From the NCBI GenBank assembly GCA_964655775.1, contig CAZZNQ010000004.1, positions 28,435 to 92,434 on the forward strand: a DNA stretch of 64,000 nucleotides, written 5' to 3'. A program made the translations under genes and the position numbers. The stretch comes from CAZZNQ01 sp964655775 (lineage in GTDB: Bacteria > Planctomycetota > Brocadiia > SM23-32). The first letter of the stretch is position 1, and each line of letters begins with the position of its first letter. Positions 49,305 to 57,628 of the stretch are shown here, one piece after another. The notes below the pieces were generated by a model. The model saw nothing but the letters and a program-made list of their open reading frames with translations. It did no database searches and was not told where the DNA came from.

Positions 49305-50099
49305 ATGAACTCGGACATGCCCGAAGACACCAACGCCACACTCGATGAGGCCTGTCCGCTGCTGCAGGTGCGCGGACTCGGCAAGGCGTTCGACGTCAAT
49401 GGGGCGCCGGTGGAGGTGCTGCGGGACGTGACGTTCTCCGTGGCACCGCGGCAGATGGTCTGCGTTTTCGGACGCAGCGGATGCGGGAAGACCACGCTGC
49501 TGAACGTGCTGGCCGGCTTCATGTCTGCGACATCCGGGTCGATTACCATGGACGGCGAGCCGATCCGCCGGCCCGGCCCCGATCGGTGCGTGGTGTTCCA
49601 GGAGGACGCGCTTTTCCCCTGGCTGACGGCGCGCGAGAACATCGCCTTCGGACCCTGGCACCTGGGCTGGCCCCGAGAAAAGCGGAACTCCGAAGTCGAG
49701 CGCTACCTGGGCCTTGTGGGCCTGAGCCGGTATGGCGACTACCTGCCGCGCGACATATCCGGCGGCATGAAGCAGCGCGTGGCGCTGGCGCGCGTGCTGA
49801 TACTCGAGCCGCGCGTGCTGCTGATGGACGAGCCGTTCGCCTCGCTGGACGCGCAGACGCGCGTCGAGATGCAGGATCTGTTGATCTCGCTGTGGCGGCA
49901 ACTGCATCAGTCCGTCGTCTTCGTCACGCACGACGCGGACGAGGCGGTCAAGCTGGCGGACCGCATCATCGCGATGGCTCCGGGGCCGGGTCCGCTCCGG
50001 GACGAAGTACCGGTGAGCCTGCCGCGTCCGCGCGACGCCACCACCACTGCCTACCAAGACGTCAAACGCCGCATACGGGCCGCCCTGGGCGGCGATTGA
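49305..50099 (+). CDS. SsuB/TauB-type ABC ATPase
   Basis: A 264-residue ATPase of the importer: Walker A GRSGCGKTT (56-64), Q-loop VVFQEDALFPWLTARENIAF, signature DISGGMKQRVALAR (about 151-164), Walker B VLLMDEPFASLDAQTR, and switch His in VFVTHDADEAVKLADRI. It starts three bases after the permease stop. It completes the radical SAM-binding protein-permease-ATPase unit. Confidence 0.93.
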   Translation: MNSDMPEDTNATLDEACPLLQVRGLGKAFDVNGAPVEVLRDVTFSVAPRQMVCVFGRSGCGKTTLLNVLAGFMSATSGSITMDGEPIRRPGPDRCVVFQEDALFPWLTARENIAFGPWHLGWPREKRNSEVERYLGLVGLSRYGDYLPRDISGGMKQRVALARVLILEPRVLLMDEPFASLDAQTRVEMQDLLISLWRQLHQSVVFVTHDADEAVKLADRIIAMAPGPGPLRDEVPVSLPRPRDATTTAYQDVKRRIRAALGGD

Positions 50100-50112
50100 C
50101 GAATCTCTTGGC

Positions 50113-51963
50113 TCAATCCTCAGTGTACTCGATCGCTCCGATGTCGGGCGCTTCCCCCTGCGGGACGCGGTTGCCGGCGTAGTCGCGGTCGAAGCCGACT
50201 TCCACGCCCGCGTCGATGGCGGGGCTGCCAGGCTGCGGCCGGAAGTCGTGCGCCTCCGCGTCCACAAAAAGTTCGCTAAGGCGGACGGTGGCGTTCTTGG
50301 TGGAGCCGCGCGCCGATCCTCGTCGCCCCTGTGCCTGGATACAGTGGTCGACCTGCACCGGGTCACCGAGCGTCGGGCTCGCGTAAATACAGTTGCGCAG
50401 GACTACCTCCGTCGAGTTACGGTTTATCATGACGCCGCCCAGCATCAGGTTGTTGAAGAAGCTCAGACGACGGCAGTTGCCCCAGTCGGCCACCGTGCCG
50501 TCAAGGAAGATGTTGTAGGCGACCGTAATGTCAAACGCCGTGTTGGAGGTGAATGGGGCATTCGAGTTGACCACCATGTTGCCGAAGACGAGGATGTTGC
50601 GTGCCCTGGAGTAGGTGGAGATGCCGTTGGAGTGGGTTGCCTCGTTGTCTATGACCTTGTTGCCGATGACGCGGCAATCCTCCGCGCCCATCACCCAAAT
50701 GCCCTGGTATCCGTCGCGGCGGATGACGTTGTCCCGGACGAGCACGTCGCGGCATCCGCCCAGCAAATAGATGCCGCCGCAGCGGCGGTTCTCGTAGATG
50801 CGGTTGCCCTCGACCAGCGTATCCGTTGCGTAGGCCAGGTTGATGCCGGCGTGTTTCCAGGAGGAGTCTTTGTTGCAGTAGCGGATCTCGTTGTCGCGGA
50901 TGACCAGGCCCGAGACCGCCTCGGAATCGTTCGATATGCCAGCTCCGCGGTGCGGCTGCTTGCTTATGTACTTTTGGACCAGGAAGCCTCGGATGGTGAG
51001 GTTATTGCGACCGTTCACGTCGAATGCCGTGATACGCCGTGATAGCGAGATCTTCTTCGACGCAGCCTCCGAGTCAGTGCGCGGCCAGAAGTACAGCTTT
51101 CGTCGCCCGGCAGCGTCCGTTTCGTCGCTGAGAACGTACTCGCCGGAGCGGTCAAGGATGTTCAGGCTGTTGAGCATCATGTAGCAGCCCAGCCCCGGAT
51201 GGGTCTCTACGTAGTGCTCGGTCTCGAGCGCTTCGTAACGGATCGTGCCGGTGTCGGGGTCGTAGCCGGTGACGCGCTGGAAGTAGACGTACATCGGTCG
51301 GGCGAGGATGGCGATGTATGCGCCGTCCCAGTAATGGGGGTCCTTCTGCGTGAAGAAGCCCGGGTCGGTGATGGTGGACTGCGTGGCGCCCTCATCCGGG
51401 ATAATCCGATAGTCCTGGTAGTTGTCCAGGTAGAACGGGTCTTCCTGGTTGGGCGACTGGGCCGGCCAGATCATGTCGCCGCCGTCGTACATGTTCAGGG
51501 CGAATGGGTTGTCGATGTCACCGACGTAACCGTAGAAGATACTGCGGTAGTTGGGATTCCCGCCGCAGTCGTCAGGCGATTCGCAGCGTTTCCAGCCGCC
51601 TACGAGCTCCGAGCCGTCGACTATCGCTCTGCCGTTCCCGAACCCCCCCTCGGTGTTGCCGTCATAGATGATGGGCTCGCGCGCGGTGCCCTGTGCGCTG
51701 CAGATGATCGATCCACGATAGGTGACGCCGCCCTTGAAGATCACTATGTCGCCGGGATCGAGCACCGCGGACGCGGCTTCGCCTTGCGCCTGCGGATCGC
51801 CTGGGCAGCGCTGGAGCGCCGCCTCCGGTGAGGTGCCGGAGTTCAGGTCCGAACCTCCCTCATAATCCACGTAATAGGTTGTGGCGCCGGCCGCCGGGGC
51901 GGCGACGAACAGCACCAGAACCATCAAAGCCGCCAGGCCACCGTGTGCCACCGATGCGTGCAT
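50113..51963 (-). CDS. Secreted right-handed beta-helix protein (616 residues)
   Basis: Signal peptide (about 1-26, before ATTYYVD), then the TTYYVDYEGGSD...NSG opening common in PVC-type secreted beta-helix proteins. A catalytic-looking insertion FFTQKDPHYWDGAYIAI (about 200-216) follows, and then parallel beta-helix coils from about 325 to 560 (repeats such as LVEGNRIYEN, VLVRDNVIRRDG, CRVIGNKVIDNE). The end is PQGEAPDIGAIEY. The fold fits a polysaccharide lyase or glycan-binding protein. It is the last of three beta-helix genes and a paralogue of the next. Confidence 0.88.
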   Translation of the reverse strand: MHASVAHGGLAALMVLVLFVAAPAAGATTYYVDYEGGSDLNSGTSPEAALQRCPGDPQAQGEAASAVLDPGDIVIFKGGVTYRGSIICSAQGTAREPIIYDGNTEGGFGNGRAIVDGSELVGGWKRCESPDDCGGNPNYRSIFYGYVGDIDNPFALNMYDGGDMIWPAQSPNQEDPFYLDNYQDYRIIPDEGATQSTITDPGFFTQKDPHYWDGAYIAILARPMYVYFQRVTGYDPDTGTIRYEALETEHYVETHPGLGCYMMLNSLNILDRSGEYVLSDETDAAGRRKLYFWPRTDSEAASKKISLSRRITAFDVNGRNNLTIRGFLVQKYISKQPHRGAGISNDSEAVSGLVIRDNEIRYCNKDSSWKHAGINLAYATDTLVEGNRIYENRRCGGIYLLGGCRDVLVRDNVIRRDGYQGIWVMGAEDCRVIGNKVIDNEATHSNGISTYSRARNILVFGNMVVNSNAPFTSNTAFDITVAYNIFLDGTVADWGNCRRLSFFNNLMLGGVMINRNSTEVVLRNCIYASPTLGDPVQVDHCIQAQGRRGSARGSTKNATVRLSELFVDAEAHDFRPQPGSPAIDAGVEVGFDRDYAGNRVPQGEAPDIGAIEYTED

Positions 51964-51977
51964 TTCAGGTTCTCCTA

Positions 51978-54248
51978 TTACTTGTACTCGTGCGCACCGA
52001 CGTCGGGCGCCTCGCCCTGTGGGACAGGCGTGCCGACGATGTCACGTTCGATGCCCACGTCAATCCCGGCGTCGATGGCGGGACTGTCGGGCCTCAGGCG
52101 GTAGTCGTCGCCTTCGGGATCGATGAACACCTTTGCCGAGTCGGGTTCGTAGAGCTCCCCCTCGGCGAAGTCGCGATCCTCGCGGTCCGGGCCCAGCCGC
52201 GTGTAGAGATTGTGGCTGAAGACGGCGTCGCCGAAGCCGTAGTCGCTGGCCAGCCCGTCAATGATGTTGTTCGTGACGATCAATCCTTCGATACCGCGAT
52301 TGTTCGAGAACAACGCCGTCTGCCAGGACGTGACGGGATTCGACCCTACCAGCGAGTTGTTGAGCACCAGGACATTCCTCAGGGGGCGTCCGCCCCAGAT
52401 GCCGACGGCCATCGAGCTGCCGCCCCCGTCCAGGATGTTGTTACGGATAGTCAGGTTCTCCGCGCTCTGGAATGTCATGGCTGCGTTGCCGTCCGCCACG
52501 CGGTTGCCCTCCACCAGCACGTCGCGGCAGCCCAGGTAGAGCGTCAGGCCGTTGGCATGCACACCCTTGTGCTCGGTCACGAAGTTGTGCAGCAGCTTGC
52601 TGCGGAAGCACTCGTAGTAGTCCACGGCGGTGGAGCCGTTCTTGTGGAGGATGTTGTTGGCCGCGACCGAATCGTGGAACCGGCGCAGGATCATGCCCGC
52701 GCAGTGGGAGTTCATCCAGATGTGGTTGCCGTCGATGACGCTGTATGATAAGTCCGTTCCTCCCACGGCCGACGAGCGTCCCGGTCCCGCGCGCAGAAGG
52801 GTCACTTCGTTGTCCTGGAACACGATGTTCGAGCCTCGCCGCGCATAGAAGGCATTCGGTGAGCTGCCGCCCTGTTTCTGGATGCGAAAGCCGCGCACCG
52901 TTACGTGGCTCGCACCGTTCAGCGTGATCCCCGCGTCCCTGGCGGAGTAGGTGATGTTGCTCGGCGCCGCTTCGCTCAGCGGCCAGACGTAGACTCGCCG
53001 CGTGCCGTCCGGATTGGCCGTTTCCTCCAGGGAATACTCGCCGGGTCGGTCGATGGCGCGCAGCGAGTTCATCATGGTGAACCGACCGCGGTCCGGGTAC
53101 TGCTGAGCCGAGAGCATCTCGAAGGAGATGGTGTCCGTTGCTGGGTCGAAGCCCAGCACCTTCTGTTTGTGCAGCACGGATGGACGGGTGTAGATCACGA
53201 AGTAGGCGCCGTCCCAGTAGTGGGCGTCGCCCTGCGTGAAGAACTCGTGGTCCGTGTAGCGCATCACCGGCGTCGTCTGCAGCACGTTCTCGCCTTCTGC
53301 GTTGTAGCCCTGAAGCTCCGCCAGGGCGGCATAGCGCCTTTCGCCGGGGTACCGAGACTCAACCCGCAGTGTCAGCTTGGTGAACCTGACGGGCTCGGGC
53401 AGGGGGAACGTCTGGAGCCCGCGTTCGTTCTCCATTTCGTCCGCTACCACTCGTCGTCCGTCCGCAAGGAGGACGAATCCTTTCGGCATCGCGTAGTTGG
53501 GCAGTGCCGACAGCCCGAAGGACGTCACGGTGACCGGCTCTACGAATCGGCATGTCAGCGACGCTCCGACGCACGGATCGAGGATGGCGGAGCTCCGCTC
53601 GCTGCCGTCCAACGCCGAGACGTACGGCCGGGATTTGTTCTCCACCATGCCCTCGCCGGCCGTTATCTCGACCGGGCTGTCGATATGCGGGATCGGCTGT
53701 TGCACGGGTTGGAACGTGGATAGGTCGTCGTCCCAGAACATGTCCTCCGTGTTGGGGTCCTGGGCGATGGCCAGCATGCGGTCGCCCTCGCACAGGTTGA
53801 TGTTGAAGGCCCCGGGGCCATCGGGGGCATCGGCGTAGTAGATGTTTCGCCAGTTGGGATTGCCGCCGCACTCCGCTGCGGAAGCACAGCGCGTCCAGCC
53901 GGTGAGGGGCTCGGCCCCGTCGATTACGGCGCGTCCGTCGCCGAACGTGCCGGCCGTGTTGCCGTCCAGCACGATCGGCCGTCCTTCTTCTCCCGAACGG
54001 GAGACTTCGATCTGTTCCCTGTAATGGACACCGCCTCTGAACACGACGGCATCGTCCGGCGCGAGCTCCGTCGTGGCCGCCACATCCCCGGCTCCGGTGG
54101 AACCGGGGCAGTGCTTGAACGGGGCCGTCGCCGTGCCCGGGTTGCCGTCGGAGCCGTTCTCGTAATCCACATAGTAGTCCGCTGCATAGGAAGTGGCCGC
54201 AAAGGCCAGCAACGCCGCTGTAAACGCCGGCAAGATGGTCCGTCTCAT
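51978..54248 (-). CDS. Secreted right-handed beta-helix protein with inserted discoidin-like domain
   Basis: A 756-residue paralogue of the downstream gene: same YYVDYENGSDGN opening after a signal peptide (about 1-22), same FFTQGDAHYWDGAYFVI and PQGEAPDVGAHEY end. It differs by about 120-140 extra residues (about 180-315: DPCVGASLTCRFVEPVTV, then PEPVRFTKLTLRVES) that look like an F5/8-C/discoidin sugar-binding domain set into the shared frame. The beta-helix covers about 440-690. I chose ATG 54248 with GAGGAGA upstream. Confidence 0.88.
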   Translation of the reverse strand: MRRTILPAFTAALLAFAATSYAADYYVDYENGSDGNPGTATAPFKHCPGSTGAGDVAATTELAPDDAVVFRGGVHYREQIEVSRSGEEGRPIVLDGNTAGTFGDGRAVIDGAEPLTGWTRCASAAECGGNPNWRNIYYADAPDGPGAFNINLCEGDRMLAIAQDPNTEDMFWDDDLSTFQPVQQPIPHIDSPVEITAGEGMVENKSRPYVSALDGSERSSAILDPCVGASLTCRFVEPVTVTSFGLSALPNYAMPKGFVLLADGRRVVADEMENERGLQTFPLPEPVRFTKLTLRVESRYPGERRYAALAELQGYNAEGENVLQTTPVMRYTDHEFFTQGDAHYWDGAYFVIYTRPSVLHKQKVLGFDPATDTISFEMLSAQQYPDRGRFTMMNSLRAIDRPGEYSLEETANPDGTRRVYVWPLSEAAPSNITYSARDAGITLNGASHVTVRGFRIQKQGGSSPNAFYARRGSNIVFQDNEVTLLRAGPGRSSAVGGTDLSYSVIDGNHIWMNSHCAGMILRRFHDSVAANNILHKNGSTAVDYYECFRSKLLHNFVTEHKGVHANGLTLYLGCRDVLVEGNRVADGNAAMTFQSAENLTIRNNILDGGGSSMAVGIWGGRPLRNVLVLNNSLVGSNPVTSWQTALFSNNRGIEGLIVTNNIIDGLASDYGFGDAVFSHNLYTRLGPDREDRDFAEGELYEPDSAKVFIDPEGDDYRLRPDSPAIDAGIDVGIERDIVGTPVPQGEAPDVGAHEYK

Positions 54249-54264
54249 CGTCTTCTCTCCTCGC

Positions 54265-55602
54265 TCAGCCAAGCTGCAGTTCGTGGTCATCGCTGCCGGA
54301 TTTGTCAACTACCGGCTCCTCGGGGTGGCCCTCGATCAGGTTCTCCAACATCTTCACGCGCTTCACTCCCGGCGCCAGGTACAGGGCGTGGCGCTGCAGT
54401 CGCTCGCCCTCCGGGCGCGTCTCGCGGATGGTGTTGCGCTCCAGCAGCAGGTCCTGCGTCATGCCACTCACGTATATGCCGCAGCCCTTGATCTCGTCCT
54501 TGGGCAGCCCTTCGGCTAACTCCTCGACCTCGTCCGGCGAGACGCCGTTGTTCTCGATGACGTTGTCGCGCAGCACGTTGCGGTGGGGGCTGTTGGCTTC
54601 GGTCTTCTTGCGAAAGCTGATGCCATGCTTGACGTTCTCGTAGACGTGATTGCGGGCGATGACGTTGTCGGTGTCCTTGTGGCCGGTGCAGATGCCGCTG
54701 CGGAAGATGCGCCAGCCGTTGTGATGTATCTCGTTGTCCTCGAAGATGCTGCGGCGGATGCCCCAGCAGATGTAAAGCCCGTCCGATCCGTTGTGGTGGA
54801 TGTGGCACCGGCGCACCGCGCAGCCCGCGCTGTGGCTTCCCGGATGGATACCGTGGAAGGTGTTGTGGCTGGTCTCGCAGTCCTCGACGGTTGCGAACAG
54901 GCTGGACTTGCCGCAACATATCCCGTCTCCGCGACCGTTCTTGGATGCGATGCTTCGGATCGTGCAGCGCTTGGAACGGAACAGGTAGACGACGGGGGTG
55001 CGCATGGAGCCGAGTACGCCGTCGGCGTCCTCGACCGCCCCGTCAACCGTCAGGCCCTCAAGACAACAGTTGTCCGCACCGTAGCCCAGCACCAGGGGGA
55101 AGTAGTTGGCCACCAGACCATCGTTCTCGGCGTAGCGCTCGGCGTCCATGTGACCGTTCAGGAACAGCGCTCCGTCGCGCACTTCTCGCACCACCTGCGG
55201 CAGGCTGCTGAAGCCCCATCCGCTGCGGTTGTCCCAGATGCACACGCCCATACCGGCACGGAAGTCCTCCGCGTTCTCCGGCACAATGCGTGTCTCGCTG
55301 ATGTCCGCATCCGTGGCCAACCGGGACCAGGCCAGCGGCCTGCGGCGGAGGATCGTGCGATCCGGACCTTCGCCGATCACGTTCACGTTCGTGCGCAGCC
55401 GCAGGGCGTCCTGCAGCACGAACTCGCCCGCCTTAAGCCGCACGGTTCCTCCGCCCCTCAGGCTCAGTGCATCGACGGCGAGTTGGATGGTGCGTCCGTC
55501 CGCGCCGACGATGTCCGCGTCGGACGGGCCGACGGTAACGGTGTACTCGCGGTTCTCGGGTGTATACTCGGACAGCATACCGGTGAAATCACTCGTCTCC
55601 AT
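54265..55602 (-). CDS. Leaderless pectate-lyase-type beta-helix protein
   Basis: About 445 residues with a pectate_lyase_3-type opening (TIQLAVDALSLRGGGTVRLK, then GEFVLQDALRLRTNVNVIGE) and parallel beta-helix coils to about 420 (CAVRRCHIHHNGSDGLYI, SIFEDNEIHHNG, NVIARNHVYENV). Unlike the two downstream proteins it has no signal peptide from any start I can see, so it may act inside the cell or leave by another route. ATG 55602 has a GAGGAG site rather far upstream; TTG 55647 is an alternative. It begins the three-gene unit and is 16 bases from the next gene. Confidence 0.8.
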   Translation of the reverse strand: METSDFTGMLSEYTPENREYTVTVGPSDADIVGADGRTIQLAVDALSLRGGGTVRLKAGEFVLQDALRLRTNVNVIGEGPDRTILRRRPLAWSRLATDADISETRIVPENAEDFRAGMGVCIWDNRSGWGFSSLPQVVREVRDGALFLNGHMDAERYAENDGLVANYFPLVLGYGADNCCLEGLTVDGAVEDADGVLGSMRTPVVYLFRSKRCTIRSIASKNGRGDGICCGKSSLFATVEDCETSHNTFHGIHPGSHSAGCAVRRCHIHHNGSDGLYICWGIRRSIFEDNEIHHNGWRIFRSGICTGHKDTDNVIARNHVYENVKHGISFRKKTEANSPHRNVLRDNVIENNGVSPDEVEELAEGLPKDEIKGCGIYVSGMTQDLLLERNTIRETRPEGERLQRHALYLAPGVKRVKMLENLIEGHPEEPVVDKSGSDDHELQLG

Positions 55603-55821
55603 GGGCCGACAGTCTCCTCGGGCAGTGGCGCGATCGGGTTTTCTCAACTCCGGAACACCGTGAAGGGGCCTCCAGCCTTGAGTGTCCCACAGCGGGCGGC
55701 GGGTCGCAAGAGCATTGCTGTTTGTTGCCCGGCCGATGCCACTCTGGTAGGCTGCCTCTGTGGAGTGAACCGGGCCGGCGGTCTGCCGGTCCGCAAGTTT
55801 ATCGGGAACGGAGATGGCCTG

Positions 55822-57096
55822 ATGGGTCTGAAACGTCCTGCGAAGCGTAAGGCGAATGTAAGCGGCTGGGCGGCATTGGCGATTGTGGGATTCGGCATTC
55901 TGCTAACGTGCTCGGCCGCGTCTGCCGATTGGCCTCAGTGGCGCGGGCCGAACCGAGACGGCAAGTCCACCGAGGCGGGGCTGATGAAGATCTGGCCGGA
56001 GGGCGGGCCGACGCTGCTGTGGAAGTCGCCCGATCTCGGCTACGGCTACTCCACAGTGAGCGTTTCCGACGGCGTCATATACACGTCCGGCATTATCGGA
56101 GAGGATCTGGCCGTCACCGCCCTGAACATGGACGGCACCGTGAAGTGGCAGAAGGCGGTGACGCGTGGCTGGGCCGACCGGCGACGGCGTCCGGGTGCGC
56201 GTGTGACGCCCACGGTTGACGAAGACCGGCTCTACGTGCTCAGCGGGCATGCCGTGCTGGTCGCTCTGGACGCCCGGAGCGGAGAGAAGCTGTGGACCGT
56301 CGATCTGGTGCAGGAGCTCGGGGCGAGAGTCCCGCAGTGGGGAGCGGCCGAATCGCCTCTGGTGGATGGAGACGTGCTGATCTGCACCCCCGGTGGCGCC
56401 ACCGGCATGGTGGGCCTGAAAAAGACGACCGGCGAGGTCCTGTGGACGGGCGAGCCCCTGGATACGTCGATGCCCTACGCCTCGCCCATCGCCGTTGAGT
56501 TCGCCGGCGCGCGCCAGTACATTCACCTCGTGCAGTCTGGCATGGTGGGCGTGGAAGGCGGCAGCGGACGCCTCCTCTGGCGGTACCGGCGGGCGGCGCC
56601 GCCCAACCGGCCGGCCTGCTCCACCCCCCTGCACGAAGAGGGTCGGGCCTTTGCCGCCAGCGGCTACAACGTGGGCGGGGGCCAGGTGAAGCTGACCGTC
56701 GTCGACGGGGAAGTAACCGCCCCCGAAGTCTGGGACACGAAGGACATGGTGAATCAGCACGGCGGCATGGTGCTGGTGGACGGCCACATCTACGGCAACC
56801 ACGAAGGCGGCTGGTCCTGCCTGGATTTCCACACCGGCGAGCAGAGGTGGTACGCGCGTGGGATCGGCAAAGGGTCTGTTGCCTACGCCGACGGGATGCT
56901 CTACTGCTTCGCCGAGAAGGACGGCGCGGTAGGGTTGGTCAAAGCCGATCCGGCGGCATTCGAGATGACCGGTTCCTTCGTGCTGCCCAGTGAAGCGGAG
57001 GGTCCGCGCTGGGCTCATCCGGTCGTCTGCGGCGGACGCCTTTACCTCCGTCACGCGGGCACGCTATACGCTTACGACCTGAAGCCCGGACGCTGA
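55822..57096 (+). CDS. Secreted PQQ-like beta-propeller protein
   Basis: A 424-residue protein with a signal peptide or anchor (about 1-36) and a propeller of PQQ-like repeats. WPQWRGPNRDGKST is the usual start of planctomycete-type PQQ-like proteins. Repeats such as LVALDARSGEKLWTVDL, MVGLKKTTGEVLWTGEP and GWSCLDFHTGEQRWYARG recur along the chain. No dehydrogenase active site is seen, so a binding or scaffold role in the periplasm is more likely than PQQ chemistry. ATG 55822 follows CGGAGATGG. Confidence 0.88.
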   Translation: MGLKRPAKRKANVSGWAALAIVGFGILLTCSAASADWPQWRGPNRDGKSTEAGLMKIWPEGGPTLLWKSPDLGYGYSTVSVSDGVIYTSGIIGEDLAVTALNMDGTVKWQKAVTRGWADRRRRPGARVTPTVDEDRLYVLSGHAVLVALDARSGEKLWTVDLVQELGARVPQWGAAESPLVDGDVLICTPGGATGMVGLKKTTGEVLWTGEPLDTSMPYASPIAVEFAGARQYIHLVQSGMVGVEGGSGRLLWRYRRAAPPNRPACSTPLHEEGRAFAASGYNVGGGQVKLTVVDGEVTAPEVWDTKDMVNQHGGMVLVDGHIYGNHEGGWSCLDFHTGEQRWYARGIGKGSVAYADGMLYCFAEKDGAVGLVKADPAAFEMTGSFVLPSEAEGPRWAHPVVCGGRLYLRHAGTLYAYDLKPGR

Positions 57097-57104
57097 AGGC
57101 GCGC

Positions 57105-57398
57105 TCAGCCGCCGTCCTCGTCGTCTTCCTGCGGCCGTCGCGCTCCATAGACCAACTCGGCATCGCGCTCGGGGCACTCAAGGGCGTCGTCCTCGGTTTC
57201 CTGGTCTACGGGGGTGTCGGAGAAGGGGTCTGTCTTGTAGCCGGCTTCGCGCCGGCCCAGGATGTCGTCGTGGTCGCGCCGCTTCACTCCACGGCGGTGC
57301 ATGAGGTGATGGGCCAACACCACCAGTGTCAGCAAGAGCAGCGCCGCCCCGCCCATCAGCACCGGCATCAGAAGCATCTGCGGTATCCGCGCGCCCAT
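57105..57398 (-). CDS. Small membrane protein with acidic tail
   Basis: A 97-residue protein with one N-terminal helix (about 8-30), a basic patch (HHLMHRRGVKRRDHDD) and an acidic C-terminus ending QEDDEDGG. The positive-inside rule places the tail in the cytoplasm. The ATG has a GGGAGA site. It converges on the propeller gene (8 bases between stops). I recognise no family. Confidence 0.6.
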   Translation of the reverse strand: MGARIPQMLLMPVLMGGAALLLLTLVVLAHHLMHRRGVKRRDHDDILGRREAGYKTDPFSDTPVDQETEDDALECPERDAELVYGARRPQEDDEDGG

Positions 57399-57431
57399 CG
57401 GTTACCGTCTCCCGTGTTCGTGTCGTGACCT

Positions 57432-57468
57432 GCGAGCGACTCATCGACTCTTCACTGGTGAGTCTCGC
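57432..57468. other. Strong bulged hairpin upstream of the sensor kinase
   Basis: GCGA-gc-GACTCA ... TGAGTC-TCGC gives ten paired positions with a 2-base bulge and a 15-base loop, in a 230-bp gene-free stretch before the kinase. A smaller hairpin (CTGG-AACG-CCAG) lies closer to the gene. It could be a leader structure or a terminator for one of the flanking transcripts. Confidence 0.4.
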
Positions 57469-57628
57469 ACAACCTGCCGTTCAGGTTCAAGTGCCGGAGG
57501 TGTTCGTCCCATTCCCTTTGCATGCAGCTACTTACGGGTATGTATCAACATGCTGGAACGCCAGTTGCTTCCTTGGTTGCCCGAGAACGTTGGCCGAACA
57601 TCACCGGCCCATGTAACAGGAGAGTCGC

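Noticed and set aside
57399..57628. tRNA-like T-loop (GGTTCAAG) and possible c-di-GMP riboswitch near the GGDEF operon
   Set aside because: No acceptor stem, anticodon arm or CCA end can be folded around it, and the conserved GEMM bases are absent.
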